Source: Sulfopaludibacter sp035606355
Lineage (GTDB): Bacteria > Acidobacteriota > Terriglobia > Bryobacterales > Bryobacteraceae
Assembly (NCBI GenBank): GCA_035606355.1
Contig: DATNFO010000012.1
Location: 100,498 to 164,497 of the forward strand
Length of the DNA: 64,000 nucleotides
Reading direction: 5' to 3'
The position numbers and the translations under genes are program-made. Shown in pieces: positions 1-9,206 of this stretch. Each line of letters starts with the position of its first letter. The first letter of the stretch is position 1. The notes under the pieces are model-generated. The model had not been told where the DNA came from, made no database searches, and saw only the letters and a list, made by a program, of their open reading frames with translations.

Positions 1-2
1 CA

Positions 3-191
3 GCCCTTAGGAATCTGGAATTGCTGTCCCGCTTAGAAGGGCAACCCGCCACTTTACCCGCACACGAGAGCAGCGGGACCCGTTGGGAACGTTGGAAGGC
101 GGGGTTTATCAGGCTGTTTGTAGGACCGTTAGACGTTTCGCGGACGGACGCGGGGAAACCCGTGCCGCCGCGTTCAGAAGAGGAACCATGA
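3..191 (+). CDS. C-terminal fragment of an unidentified upstream gene (partial)
   Basis: A reading frame is open from the window edge and ends in TGA at 189-191, overlapping the ATG of the pilin gene as ATGA, the arrangement used repeatedly further down this operon. The 62 residues are polar, with one Trp-rich stretch (GTRWERWKAGF) near the middle and an acidic end (RSEEEP). No domain is recognisable. The overlap suggests translational coupling to the pilus operon, but in GC-rich DNA a 62-codon open frame can occur by chance, so the call is weak. Confidence 0.3.
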   Translation, partial: ALRNLELLSRLEGQPATLPAHESSGTRWERWKAGFIRLFVGPLDVSRTDAGKPVPPRSEEEP

Positions 192-373
192 AAGCATTTG
201 TAGTCAGTTTTATTAAGGATGAGCAAGGGCAGGATCTCGTCGAGTACGCCCTGATTGTGGCGGCCGTCGGATTGGCCCTGATCACCACGGTGAACCAGCT
301 CTCGCAGGGCATCGTGAGCCTCTACCAGAGCATGACGGGAGATTTGGCCAGCATCGGGACTCCGGCGCAGTAA
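188..373 (+). CDS. flp: Flp/Fap-type class IVb pilin subunit
   Basis: A 61-residue prepilin, the structural subunit of a Tad (tight adherence) pilus. It has a short charged leader ending in EQG, a predicted cleavage site after that Gly, and the mature start QDLVEYALIVAAVG with Glu at +5 as in Flp pilins, followed by one hydrophobic helix. A longer in-frame start at 83 would add about 35 residues unlike a pilin leader. The ATG at 188 has a GAGGAA ribosome binding site close by and gives the usual Flp length. It is the first recognisable gene of the tad operon, and a processing peptidase is not encoded in this window. Confidence 0.88.
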   Translation: MKAFVVSFIKDEQGQDLVEYALIVAAVGLALITTVNQLSQGIVSLYQSMTGDLASIGTPAQ

Positions 374-396
374 GCCGGATCCGCCGCCGGTACGAA

Positions 397-1905
397 ATGC
401 GGACGCGCCTCTCATGGCTCGTGCCGGATGTAGCGATGATGGCCGCTTGCGTCACGCTGTTCTACTGCCTTTTTCTCTTTCAGGGATACCAAAAGCTGTT
501 CCGGGATTCCGACGCCGGTTGGCACATTCGCAACGGAGAAGCCATACTGGCCACCGGGCAGTTGCCCCGTTCCGACCCTTACTCCTTTTCTCGCGCCGGA
601 CAGCCGTGGTTTGCCTGGGAATGGCTGGCGGATATCGCGGCCGGCGAGGCCGATCGCGCCGCGGGATTGAGCGGAGTGGCTCTGCTGTACGGAATCGTGA
701 TCGCGATGGTCACCTGGCTGTGGTTCCGGCTGCACTGGGTCATGCACGGGGATTTTCTGTTGGCGTGCGCCATGGCGCCACTGCTCTTCACTACCGCGAA
801 TATTCACTGGCTGGCGCGTCCGCACGTTTTCGGCTGGCTATTTCTTCTGGCCGCCATGATTTGGGTGGAGCGGGCGGCGCTCGGAGTAGCCGCGAGCGGT
901 TGGCGGGCAGCTCTGTGCCTGGCGGCATTCACCGCGCTCTGGGCCAATGTGCACGGCACTTTTTTTCTCGCGCCGATGATCGCCCTGCTCTATGCGGCGG
1001 GCGCGCTCATTCGACGCTTCTTCTGGAATGAAAAGGTAAATCTGCGGCCGTTCCTCTGGGCGGCAGCGATTTCAGCCGCCGCCGGGCTTGCAAATCCCTA
1101 CGGCTGGCAATTGCACGAACACGTCGTGCGATATCTCAGCGATTCGGAACTGCTGGCGCGAATCGGCGAATTTCACAGCTTCAATTTCTTCGCGGAAGGC
1201 GCCACGCAGATTCTTGCGACTGTGATCCTGTGCATCGGCGGAGGCTTTCTGGCGTGGACGCGGCGGCGTCCGGAGCACTTCCTGCTGGCACTCGTGTTTG
1301 GGGCGATGGCTCTGCGGTCGGCGCGCGCCCTGCCGCTGGCGGCATTAGTGCTATTGCCGGTGGCGAACGCGTCCATCGCCGGTGCGCTGCGCGGCTCGAA
1401 CGGCTTAGCTGCACGCGCTCGCGCCGCAACCGCCGCATTCACCAATTATTCCGATGGGCTGCGGCGATGGGATGCGCAATGCCGCGGGTGGATCTTTGTG
1501 CCTATCCTGATTTTGGCCGCATTCGAGCTCCTGCAGATGCCGTCGATTGAAGCGGCCACGGGATTCTCTCCCGCAGTATTTCCGGTAGCCGCCTACTCGC
1601 ACATCCCGCCGGGCGCGCGCTTGTACGCGCCGGATTCTTACGGCGGCTATTTGATCTACCGTTCGGCGGGTACGCGAAAGGTGTTTTTCGACGGCCGCAG
1701 CGACTTTTATGGCGTGGATTTCATGAAGCATTACGCGCAGCTCATCCAATTGAGACCGGGTTGGCGCGATTGGTGGGAGTCGTTCGGATTCACGCACGCC
1801 CTGCTGCCCGCGGATTCGCCCCTGGTGGTCGCCCTCGGTCAATCGGGATGGCGGGCGGTGTATGCGGATAACACAGCTCTTCTGCTGTCCAGAGGCGGAA
1901 CTTAG
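397..1905 (+). CDS. Polytopic membrane protein, GT-C glycosyltransferase-like
   Basis: A 502-residue integral membrane protein with about nine or ten hydrophobic helices. After the first helix comes a loop with RDSDAGWHIRNGEAIL and then DPYSFSRAGQPW...EWLAD, a pattern I associate with GT-C-like proteins, where an acidic residue in the first periplasmic loop is catalytic. The C-terminal 130 residues form a soluble domain (GARLYAPDSYGGYLIYRS, FFDGRSDFYG). It sits 23 bases after flp, where many tad loci have a prepilin peptidase, but it shows no peptidase aspartate motifs. A role in glycosylating pilin or envelope sugars is inference. It may be an unrelated membrane protein. Confidence 0.5.
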   Translation: MRTRLSWLVPDVAMMAACVTLFYCLFLFQGYQKLFRDSDAGWHIRNGEAILATGQLPRSDPYSFSRAGQPWFAWEWLADIAAGEADRAAGLSGVALLYGIVIAMVTWLWFRLHWVMHGDFLLACAMAPLLFTTANIHWLARPHVFGWLFLLAAMIWVERAALGVAASGWRAALCLAAFTALWANVHGTFFLAPMIALLYAAGALIRRFFWNEKVNLRPFLWAAAISAAAGLANPYGWQLHEHVVRYLSDSELLARIGEFHSFNFFAEGATQILATVILCIGGGFLAWTRRRPEHFLLALVFGAMALRSARALPLAALVLLPVANASIAGALRGSNGLAARARAATAAFTNYSDGLRRWDAQCRGWIFVPILILAAFELLQMPSIEAATGFSPAVFPVAAYSHIPPGARLYAPDSYGGYLIYRSAGTRKVFFDGRSDFYGVDFMKHYAQLIQLRPGWRDWWESFGFTHALLPADSPLVVALGQSGWRAVYADNTALLLSRGGT

Positions 1906-1978
1906 AGACTGTATGCTGTGTTACAACAGAACATCGGCAGAAAATACGGCGGGGGACGTGTACCCGCTCGAGGTTTAG

Positions 1979-2845
1979 ATGGACCGGCAGAAGAAATTCC
2001 TGATTTTCGGCGGCGCCTGGGTTTCCGCCCTGCTGCTGACGTGGTATTTGTATGCTGCCACCGTAGCGCCGAAGGCTGAGAAGCAGGTGCGCGTCGTGGT
2101 GGCAGCCCGCGATATGCAGGTGGGCACGCTGTTGAAGCCGGCCGATCTGAAAGTCGTCAGCCTGCCGGAGCGTGGTCTACCCGCCGGCGCCATGGTGGAT
2201 GTCAAAGAGGCCGTCAATCGCGTGCTTCTGTATCCGGCGAATACCAACGAGCCCGTCTTACAGCAAAAGCTTTCCGGGACCACCACCGCCGAGGGGCTCT
2301 CTTCCACCATTGAGCAAGGCTATCGCGCCGTCTCCGTGCAGGTGAGCGACCCCGGAGTCCTGAGCATAGTGCAGCCGAATTCTCACGTGGACGTGTTATT
2401 CACGCGGCCCGGCAGCGTGACGGAAGCCAGCACATCAATGATTTTGCAAAACGTAAAGGTGCTCAGCAACGGGCGTATTCCGCAAAGCGGTGCCGTTGAC
2501 GCCAAAGCCGCTCCGGCGCCGCGATCGCCGGTGATTACGCTGGTGCTCCGGCCGGAAGACGCGCAGAAACTGGAACTCGCCAAGAATCAGGGAAAGATCA
2601 GCCTGTCTCTGCGCAATCCGCTGGATTCGACGCAGGCAGCAGTCTCGGCCCCCATTACGAACGATGCGCTCGACCCCACGCTGGCGGAGCGGATCGCAAA
2701 GGCGCGCGCTCCCAAAGCCCCGCCGGTGGATCGCAGAGCATTCGAGGCGCTGCTCAAGAAAGAGCCGCCAAAAGAACCGGAAAAGCCGCGTGCCGTGATT
2801 GACGTCTATCGCGGCGATAAGCACGTTCAGGAAATCTTTCGATGA
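1979..2845 (+). CDS. cpaB: Flp pilus assembly protein CpaB/RcpC
   Basis: A 288-residue protein with one N-terminal membrane anchor (residues about 7-27) and a SAF domain from about 36 to 98 (VVVAARDMQVGTLLKPADL), then the RcpC/CpaB domain (GYRAVSVQV, VQPNSHVDVLFTR). CpaB proteins sit in the periplasm and help assemble or gate the secretin. The C-terminus is rich in Pro, Lys and Glu (KEPPKEPEKPRAVIDVYRG). It overlaps the secretin gene by 4 bases, consistent with coupled translation. Confidence 0.9.
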   Translation: MDRQKKFLIFGGAWVSALLLTWYLYAATVAPKAEKQVRVVVAARDMQVGTLLKPADLKVVSLPERGLPAGAMVDVKEAVNRVLLYPANTNEPVLQQKLSGTTTAEGLSSTIEQGYRAVSVQVSDPGVLSIVQPNSHVDVLFTRPGSVTEASTSMILQNVKVLSNGRIPQSGAVDAKAAPAPRSPVITLVLRPEDAQKLELAKNQGKISLSLRNPLDSTQAAVSAPITNDALDPTLAERIAKARAPKAPPVDRRAFEALLKKEPPKEPEKPRAVIDVYRGDKHVQEIFR

Positions 2846-4221
2846 GATTGGCGCACCGGATACTCGGCGCGGCGCTGGCTGCGGTGCTATGGACCGCGGC
2901 GGCCCAGGATACGCAGCCCCATGACCTCACGTTGATGGAAGGCAAGGGGCATCTGTTGCAGTTCCAGCGGGATATTACGCGCGTGGTGGTCGCCGAACCA
3001 AAGATCGCCGACGCGGTGGTGGTGTCGCCGCGCGAGGTGATGGTGAACGCCAAGGGCGCGGGCAGCACTACGGTCATCGTGTGGGAAGGGGACAGCGCGC
3101 CGCTGAAGTTTGAAGTGTCGGTCTTCAAAGACAACAGCGAGTGGGACGCGTTCACGAAAAAAATTCAGGAAAGCGCCGAGGGCGGAGCCGTTACAGCCAC
3201 GGGGACTGGCGATACCATCGTGCTGACCGGCAAGGTGAGCAGCGCCGAAATCTCCAAGCGCCTCGCCGGGCTGGCGCAGACACGCGCCAAGACCGTCATC
3301 AATTTATTGCAATCGCCTCCGGCCGCGGAGCCTCGCCAGGTGCTTTTGCAGGTCAAGTTCGCGGCTCTGAATCGCGTGGCGCTGAAGCAGATCGGCTTCA
3401 ACCTCTTCAGCACCAACAACAAACTGCAGGGCACGCTGACCACGGAGCAGTTCAACGCGCCGCGTTTCAGCGCGATCCAGGGCGGCACGGCCCCCAGCGT
3501 CAATTTTTCGGATTTGCTGAACCTCTTCGCGTTCCGTCCTGACTTGAACATCGGCGCCACCATCAAGGCGCTGCAAGAGAATAACCTGCTGCAGATTCTG
3601 GCGGAGCCGAACCTCATCGCGCTCGATGGAAAAGAGGCGAGCTTCCTCGCAGGCGGCTCTTTCCCGTATCCCACAATCACGACGACGCCCACCGGAGGCG
3701 CAACCGCCCCGGTGATCACGGTGCAGTTCAAACCTTTCGGCGTCAAGCTGAATTTCACTCCGACGATTACGGCACTGGGCGCTATTGATCTGAAAGTTGC
3801 GCCTGAGGTGAGCTCGCTCGATTACACCAATGCCGTTACGCTCGAAGGCTTCACCATCCCCGCCCTCGCGCAGCGCAGCGCCGAAACCGAAGTAGTGCTG
3901 AAAGACGGTGAAAGTTTTGCGATTGCCGGGCTGATCGATAACTCGGTCATCGAAACCATCGATAAGATTCCCGGCCTGGGCAACATTCCCATTTTGGGCA
4001 AGCTGTTCCAGAGCCGGACCAAGCAGAAAAGCGACGACGAATTGCTGGTTGTAATTACTCCTCATCTGGTGCGCCCGCTCACGCCCGACCAGCAGATGAA
4101 AATGCTCGATTTTCCGGAGACGTTCCTGCCGGCCGCCCCGGAAAAGAAGGGCAAAGGCAAGAAGGACGATAAGCCGGAGTTTGTAGGACCTCGTGGGCAG
4201 CAGATTCCAAAAGACAAATAG
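2842..4221 (+). CDS. cpaC: Tad pilus outer-membrane secretin CpaC/RcpA
   Basis: A 459-residue outer-membrane channel subunit. The signal peptide covers residues 1 to about 20. An N-terminal pilus-assembly domain (about 28-95; DLTLMEGKGHLLQF, IADAVVVSPREVMVNAKG) and a short BON-like segment follow. The secretin domain runs from about 160 to 420 and ends with the family signature VPGLGNIPILGKLF-type sequence (here IPGLGNIPILGKLFQSR) and ELLVVITPHLVRP. A Lys-rich tail of about 30 residues closes the protein. It lies between cpaB and the TadG-like gene with overlaps at both ends. Confidence 0.92.
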   Translation: MRLAHRILGAALAAVLWTAAAQDTQPHDLTLMEGKGHLLQFQRDITRVVVAEPKIADAVVVSPREVMVNAKGAGSTTVIVWEGDSAPLKFEVSVFKDNSEWDAFTKKIQESAEGGAVTATGTGDTIVLTGKVSSAEISKRLAGLAQTRAKTVINLLQSPPAAEPRQVLLQVKFAALNRVALKQIGFNLFSTNNKLQGTLTTEQFNAPRFSAIQGGTAPSVNFSDLLNLFAFRPDLNIGATIKALQENNLLQILAEPNLIALDGKEASFLAGGSFPYPTITTTPTGGATAPVITVQFKPFGVKLNFTPTITALGAIDLKVAPEVSSLDYTNAVTLEGFTIPALAQRSAETEVVLKDGESFAIAGLIDNSVIETIDKIPGLGNIPILGKLFQSRTKQKSDDELLVVITPHLVRPLTPDQQMKMLDFPETFLPAAPEKKGKGKKDDKPEFVGPRGQQIPKDK

Positions 4222-5554
4222 GGCACACGCCTGCGCCGGAACCATGTCACTGCCGTTGCTGGTGATCATGGTGCCGGTGCTGCTCGCCATGATGGGGTTC
4301 GCCATCGACCTCGGCCGGCTGTATCTGGTTCGCGGCGAACTCAATCAGGCGGCGAGCGCGATGGCGCTGGCCGGCGCGAGCCAGTTGATCGGAACCTCGG
4401 CATCGCTGGGCAACGCTACTACGGCCGCGCAACAATCGCTGGACGATTCCGCGGGCGCGGCGAATAAATACCTGTTCGGCTCCGTGCAGATCGGCCAATC
4501 GACGGGCAATCTCACGAGCACCGTGTCTCCCCCGGCATTCTTCGCGACGATTGCCGATGCCAACGCCGCGTCCGCGGGCGGATCGACGCAAGCCGACGGA
4601 ACCACCGCGCGCCACGTTCAGATCGCGATAACCGCCGATGCGCCCTTGATCTTCTGGTCGCTCATGCCGGGCGGCGAGTCGCGCAAAACCACCGTTGCGG
4701 CGACCGCGACCGCGGGCATCAGCGCGCCCGTGTGCACCGCCTGCGGCATAGAGCCGTTCGCTGTCGCGGCACTCGACCCCACGGACCTCGTGAACTTCGG
4801 CTTCGGCGACCCCAGCGCGTTGAACGTATTCACATTCGTCTATTCGTGCACCGGCAATCCGCCACCCATCGCACTTGCCGGCACCACCGGAACCCCGGCT
4901 GTGATCCGGTACGTGCTGTTGAACCGCTATGACGCGTCGAGCGCCACGTACGACGAAACGCAGCAGGCGTTCCGCGACGCCGCGGGCGGACTGATTTCGT
5001 CGGCGGACCCGAACCCTTCCGGCTCCGCCGTACCGCTCGGGTGTGTCGGCATCGGCGACACCGTGGACACGATCTGGGCATCGGCGCCTCCCCTCACCTG
5101 CGGCGCTCCACTCGGGCGCATCGCCGTCTCGGCATTATGCGGCTTGCGGTCGCGCTTCGATTTCCTCGACCCCAGCGGAGCTTGCACGGCGTTTGTAACG
5201 GATTGGGCCAATCTGGTGGCAGCTTTCCCGCCCGATCCGGATGTCGTCACGACCATCACGGATCCGTACACGTCCTACAGCGGCAATGGCCGGCGCGTGG
5301 TTACGTTTCCGATTGTCGATGCTCTTCCGGGCAATACAACGGGAACCATGACCATCCTCGGATTCCGGCAGTTCTTTCTGGAAGTGAACGCCGATGGATC
5401 GTACATCGTTCCGGGCGACCCGAACGGGCGCTTCGCGGCCATGTACATCGGCAGTCCCGCGCCCGTGCGGCAGGGATGGATCGATGACCGTTTCGGACTC
5501 GCGGGCGGCGCGCTGCCCACCAGCGGACCGGGAAAGGTGGTCATCCACCAATGA
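4193..5554 (+). CDS. TadG-like pilus assembly protein
   Basis: A 453-residue protein with a single N-terminal helix (LPLLVIMVPVLLAMMGFAIDLGRLYLV) followed by NQAASAMALAGA, the hallmark of TadG/'Putative Flp pilus-assembly' domains. The remainder is a Ser/Thr/Ala-rich extracytoplasmic domain with six or more Cys, including VCTACG around residue 183. The start at 4193 overlaps the secretin gene by 29 bases. The ATG at 4244 is an alternative that would remove the positively charged leader. TadG proteins are envelope-anchored and needed for adhesion in some species. The exact function here is inferred from position. Confidence 0.75.
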   Translation: MGSRFQKTNRAHACAGTMSLPLLVIMVPVLLAMMGFAIDLGRLYLVRGELNQAASAMALAGASQLIGTSASLGNATTAAQQSLDDSAGAANKYLFGSVQIGQSTGNLTSTVSPPAFFATIADANAASAGGSTQADGTTARHVQIAITADAPLIFWSLMPGGESRKTTVAATATAGISAPVCTACGIEPFAVAALDPTDLVNFGFGDPSALNVFTFVYSCTGNPPPIALAGTTGTPAVIRYVLLNRYDASSATYDETQQAFRDAAGGLISSADPNPSGSAVPLGCVGIGDTVDTIWASAPPLTCGAPLGRIAVSALCGLRSRFDFLDPSGACTAFVTDWANLVAAFPPDPDVVTTITDPYTSYSGNGRRVVTFPIVDALPGNTTGTMTILGFRQFFLEVNADGSYIVPGDPNGRFAAMYIGSPAPVRQGWIDDRFGLAGGALPTSGPGKVVIHQ

Positions 5555-6045
5555 GGCTGCGCCGCGGCAATATGGTGATCGAACTGGCGCTCTGGTTTCC
5601 AGTGCTCCTGTTATTGGTCGTGGGCATGATCCAGTTCGGCAAAATCATCTACACGTACTATTCGCTGAAGAAGGAAATGTACGCGGTCGCGCGCTATCTC
5701 TCCGTGCAGCAGGGCGTGAATTTCTGCGACCTGGCGGATGACCCGAATACCGTCAACGCCCTCACCTTTGCGTTGAACGACCCCACTACCGGCGCGCCGG
5801 TCATTTCGAATCTGACGCCCGACATGGTCGTGATCTCTACCGAGTGTGTGGACCCGTTCAGCGGCGTGCTGGGCGCTTGTGACATCTCAGGCTGTGGCAG
5901 CGACGTCAGCGCACAGCGGCCGTCCTATATCGTGGTGGGGATTCCGGGCGGATATCCGGTGCAGCCGCGCATTCCTTACATGACGCTGGACGCGATTCAG
6001 TTGACGCCGCAAGTGACTGTGCCATTCGGAGGGACAACGCAATGA
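5551..6045 (+). CDS. TadE-like pseudopilin 1
   Basis: A 164-residue protein with a basic start (MRLRRGN) and the pseudopilin-like sequence MVIELALWFPVLLLLVVGMIQFG, in which a Glu lies about five residues after the expected cleavage Gly. The rest is a Cys-containing periplasmic domain. TadE proteins are minor pseudopilins processed by the same peptidase as Flp. The gene overlaps both neighbours by 4 bases (ATGA), so it is firmly part of the operon. Confidence 0.82.
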   Translation: MRLRRGNMVIELALWFPVLLLLVVGMIQFGKIIYTYYSLKKEMYAVARYLSVQQGVNFCDLADDPNTVNALTFALNDPTTGAPVISNLTPDMVVISTECVDPFSGVLGACDISGCGSDVSAQRPSYIVVGIPGGYPVQPRIPYMTLDAIQLTPQVTVPFGGTTQ

Positions 6046-6548
6046 GGCGGATGCGGCGCCGTTCCGGACAGGCCACCATGGAGTTCGCGCTGTTGTACAC
6101 CGGCGTGGCGCTGCCGCTCACGTTCATGATCATATTTATCGGCGAGATGTTGTGGATCTGGCACAGCGTCAACGATTTCACGCGCGACGGTGCGCGTTAC
6201 GCGGCCACTCACTGTTGGATGGCCGACGGCAGCAACGTCGTGCAATACATGCAGGCGCATGTGCCGGCGATGATCGATCAGAATCAGTTTCAGACCGGCG
6301 CGGCCGCCATCGGAGTCCTATATTTCGCTCAGGATCCGGTGAGCGGCGCTATGAGCCCGTTCAGTTGCAATTCGGGCGAGTGCAGCGCCACGTGCATGCC
6401 GGATGCCGTGAGTGTCAGCATCACGAATTATCAGTTCTTACGCTTTGCCAGTTTTTTTAAGTTGCCTCCGGTGAGCATTCCGCCGTTTACTACGAGCATC
6501 CACGTGGAATCCATGGGATGTGACGAACAGGGGATTTGTCAGCCGTGA
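6042..6548 (+). CDS. TadE-like pseudopilin 2
   Basis: A 168-residue second TadE-like protein: Arg-rich leader (MRRMRRRSGQ), then ATMEFALLYTGVALPLTFMI with the conserved Glu, one transmembrane helix, and a Cys-rich domain (CNSGECSATC, MGCDEQGICQ). The sequence differs clearly from the preceding TadE outside the helix, so the two are probably distinct minor pilins rather than a recent duplication. It overlaps the previous gene by 4 bases. Confidence 0.82.
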   Translation: MRRMRRRSGQATMEFALLYTGVALPLTFMIIFIGEMLWIWHSVNDFTRDGARYAATHCWMADGSNVVQYMQAHVPAMIDQNQFQTGAAAIGVLYFAQDPVSGAMSPFSCNSGECSATCMPDAVSVSITNYQFLRFASFFKLPPVSIPPFTTSIHVESMGCDEQGICQP

Positions 6549-6560
6549 GTGGGGGTCTTC

Positions 6561-7745
6561 ATGTCTAATGTCGCTCTATTGATCGCTTCCAGCGATGAGC
6601 ATTTTCGCGAGATGGTCCGGGACCAGACTCTGAACGTGCCCGAAGCAAAGGTGGTCGCCGAATACCAGGAGGTCGCGGCGAACCTGTACATTCGCGTGCT
6701 GCAGGACCTGGAACGGCATCCCAGCGCGGGCCTGGTGGTGGATCTGTCGATGGATTCCGAGAGCGCCATCAAGGCGATCGAAAAGGCGAAACAGGCTGTG
6801 CCGGACCTGTTTGTGATCGCCTCCAACTTTCATGCCGATGCGGAAACGGTGATCGCGTGCATGCGGGCCGGCGCGAATGAATTCCTGGTGCAGCCGCTCA
6901 AGCGCACCGAGTTTCGCGAAGCGCTCGGCCGGCTGGAGCGCGCCCCGCGGCACGCCAGCGCTACCGAGAGCAAGTTGGGCAAGATCTATACCTTCATCGG
7001 GACCAAAGGCGGGGTCGGGACCACCACGCTGGCGGTGAACTTCGCGTCCGTGCTGGCGCAGCGCAAACAACCCACCGTGCTGCTGGATTTGGATTGGGTG
7101 GGCAATGATTGCGCGATGCAGCTTGGCGCGTCGCCGCAGTACACGCTGATGGAAGTAGCGGAAAACCTCGGAAGGATGGACCAGGCGTTATTCGAAGGCG
7201 TGGCGACGCGCGATCCGCTGGGGTTCCTGCTGGTGGGGCCGCCCGATTCGCTCGAGCAGCAGGGCCAGTTCGGCGAGCACAGCCTGCGCGAGTTCGCGAC
7301 TTTCCTGGTGGAAAAATATGATGCCATCGTGGTGGATGGAGGGCGGGCGATTTCGAATGAACTGGTACTTGCCGCCGCCCAGGTGTCGCAGACCGTCTTC
7401 ATCGTGGTGGACCAGGAATTCCCGTCGATCCGCAACGCGCAGCGCTACGTCACATTTCTGATGCGCATGGGCTTCAATCAGGATCAGGTGAAGGTAGTGG
7501 TGAACCGCTACTCGAAGAAGTCGAACCCGAATGCCGCCACATTAGAGCAGATTCAACAAACCCTGAACCAATCGGTCTTCTACGGAATACCGCCGTCGCC
7601 GGCGGTAATCGCCTCCATCAACAAAGCGCGACCTTTCGTAGCGAACCGGCAGGAAGCAGGGGAACTGGACCGGATCTTCCGAGCCTTCGTGGATAAAGCC
7701 ACGGGAGGAAAGAAGCCGGCGGCGGCATTGGCGGTGGCGAAATGA
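6561..7745 (+). CDS. cpaE: Pilus localisation ATPase CpaE/TadZ (MinD/ParA family)
   Basis: A protein of about 394 residues. The first 125 form an atypical receiver-like domain (NVALLIASSDEHF, LVQPLKRTEFREAL). A MinD-type ATPase follows with a deviant Walker A, GTKGGVGTTTLAVNFA, and DLDWVGND. CpaE/TadZ places the pilus machine at its cellular site. The start at 6561 is preferred over a GTG at 6549 because GGGGG lies just upstream and the product then begins MSNVALLIAS. A palindromic repeat separates the gene from cpaF. Confidence 0.88.
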   Translation: MSNVALLIASSDEHFREMVRDQTLNVPEAKVVAEYQEVAANLYIRVLQDLERHPSAGLVVDLSMDSESAIKAIEKAKQAVPDLFVIASNFHADAETVIACMRAGANEFLVQPLKRTEFREALGRLERAPRHASATESKLGKIYTFIGTKGGVGTTTLAVNFASVLAQRKQPTVLLDLDWVGNDCAMQLGASPQYTLMEVAENLGRMDQALFEGVATRDPLGFLLVGPPDSLEQQGQFGEHSLREFATFLVEKYDAIVVDGGRAISNELVLAAAQVSQTVFIVVDQEFPSIRNAQRYVTFLMRMGFNQDQVKVVVNRYSKKSNPNAATLEQIQQTLNQSVFYGIPPSPAVIASINKARPFVANRQEAGELDRIFRAFVDKATGGKKPAAALAVAK

Positions 7746-7756
7746 AGAGGCATCGC

Positions 7757-7864
7757 ATTTTCACCACGGAGGCACAGAGATTCAGAATAGAGATCACAGA
7801 GAAAAGCCAAGCATATTCTTTTCTGTGTCCTCCGGCTTTTCTCTGTGTCTCTGTGGTGAAAAGA
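7757..7864. repeat. Nested palindromic element between cpaE and cpaF
   Basis: The outer arms at 7758-7780 and 7840-7862 match at 21 of 23 positions. An inner pair, 7795-7808 and 7834-7847, is a perfect 14-base inverted repeat that overlaps the outer right arm, so two alternative hairpins are possible. The motif TTCACCAC(A/G)GAG(A/G)CACAGAG resembles intergenic palindromes scattered in several soil-bacterial genomes, as I remember them. It fills most of the only sizeable gap in the tad operon. Confidence 0.8.
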
Positions 7865-7889
7865 GGCTGCCGCTTGCCTGGAGCATCCC

Positions 7890-9206
7890 ATGTCTAGTCG
7901 CCCCCTCGCCCGCCCCGGTACCGGCGCCGACCGCTGGTTCGAACTCAAGAGCCAGGTTCATCGCAAGCTCCTGAATGTCCTCACCGCCGAACAGTTGCGC
8001 GACCTGAACAAAGACAGGATGCGCGGCGAGATCGGCATGGCGGTCGAGAAGTTGATTATCGACGACGGCCTTCCGATGACCGTCGGCGAGCGCGAGAAGC
8101 TCATTGAAGAAATTCTCGATGAAGTATTCGGCCTTGGACCCCTCGAGCCGCTGCTGAAGGACGAAACCATCAGCGACATCATGGTGAACGGCTACGACAA
8201 CGTGTACATCGAGCGCGCCGGCCGCCTTGTCGAGACCAACATCCGGTTTAAGGACCAGGCGCATGTGCGGCTGATCATCGAGCGCATTGTTTCGGCGATC
8301 GGCAGGCGCATCGACGACTCCTCGCCCATCGTCGACGCCCGCCTGAGCGACGGCTCGCGCGTGTGTGCAGTGATTCCCCCGCTGTCGCTGATCGGGCCGG
8401 TGATGTCCATCCGCCGTTACGGCAAGAAGGTTCTTTCGACGGAAGATTTGCTGCGCAACGAAACGTTGACGACCGGGATGCTTGATTTTCTGAGCGGCTG
8501 CGTGGAAGCGCGGTTGAATATCGTGATCTCCGGCGGCTCCGGGTCGGGGAAGACCACGATGCTGAATACGCTCTCGAGATTCATTCCCGATGACGAGCGC
8601 ATTGTCACGATCGAAGACACCGCGGAGCTGCAGCTTCAGCAAAGCCACGTCGTGCGGCTGGAGACGCGGCCGGCGAACATCGAAGGCGCGGGAGCCATCA
8701 CGCAGCGCGACCTGGTGATCAACACGCTGCGTATGCGGCCGGACCGTATCATCGTGGGTGAATCGCGCGGGGCGGAAGCGCTGGATATGTTGCAGGCGAT
8801 GAACACCGGCCACGACGGGTCCATGACCACGGTGCACGCCAATGCTCCGCGCGATGCGTTCTCGCGGTTGGAAACCATGGTGATGATGGCCAGCCAGCAC
8901 GTGCCGGACAAAGTGATCCGGCAGCAGCTTGCCAGCGCCATTCACGTAGTGGTGCACTGCGCGCGTTTGAGCGATGGAGCACGCAAAGTGACGGGAATTG
9001 CCGAGGTGGTGGGCGTAGAGAATGACCTGGTGGAGATGCAGGACATTTTCGAGTTCGAGCGCTCCGGCATCAGCCCTCGCGGCAAGGTGCTGGGCCGCTT
9101 CCGTGGGACGGGCGCGCGTCCGGTTTGCACAGATCGCCTGAAGGCGTACGGAATCCACATTTCGCCTTCGATCTTTAAGGAAGAGCATGAGGTGAAAGAG
9201 AAGTAG
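7890..9206 (+). CDS. cpaF: Secretion ATPase CpaF/TadA (type II/IV secretion family)
   Basis: A 438-residue cytoplasmic hexameric ATPase that powers Flp pilus assembly. The N-terminal domain has LGPLEPLLKDETISDIMVNGYDNVYIE-type sequence at about residues 80-105. The ATPase core has Walker A SGGSGSGKTTML near residue 215, an Asp box (VTIEDTAELQL) and Walker B RPDRIIVGESRGAEAL followed by the His box TGHDGSMTTVHANAPRDA. It ends directly against tadB with no spacer. Confidence 0.95.
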   Translation: MSSRPLARPGTGADRWFELKSQVHRKLLNVLTAEQLRDLNKDRMRGEIGMAVEKLIIDDGLPMTVGEREKLIEEILDEVFGLGPLEPLLKDETISDIMVNGYDNVYIERAGRLVETNIRFKDQAHVRLIIERIVSAIGRRIDDSSPIVDARLSDGSRVCAVIPPLSLIGPVMSIRRYGKKVLSTEDLLRNETLTTGMLDFLSGCVEARLNIVISGGSGSGKTTMLNTLSRFIPDDERIVTIEDTAELQLQQSHVVRLETRPANIEGAGAITQRDLVINTLRMRPDRIIVGESRGAEALDMLQAMNTGHDGSMTTVHANAPRDAFSRLETMVMMASQHVPDKVIRQQLASAIHVVVHCARLSDGARKVTGIAEVVGVENDLVEMQDIFEFERSGISPRGKVLGRFRGTGARPVCTDRLKAYGIHISPSIFKEEHEVKEK

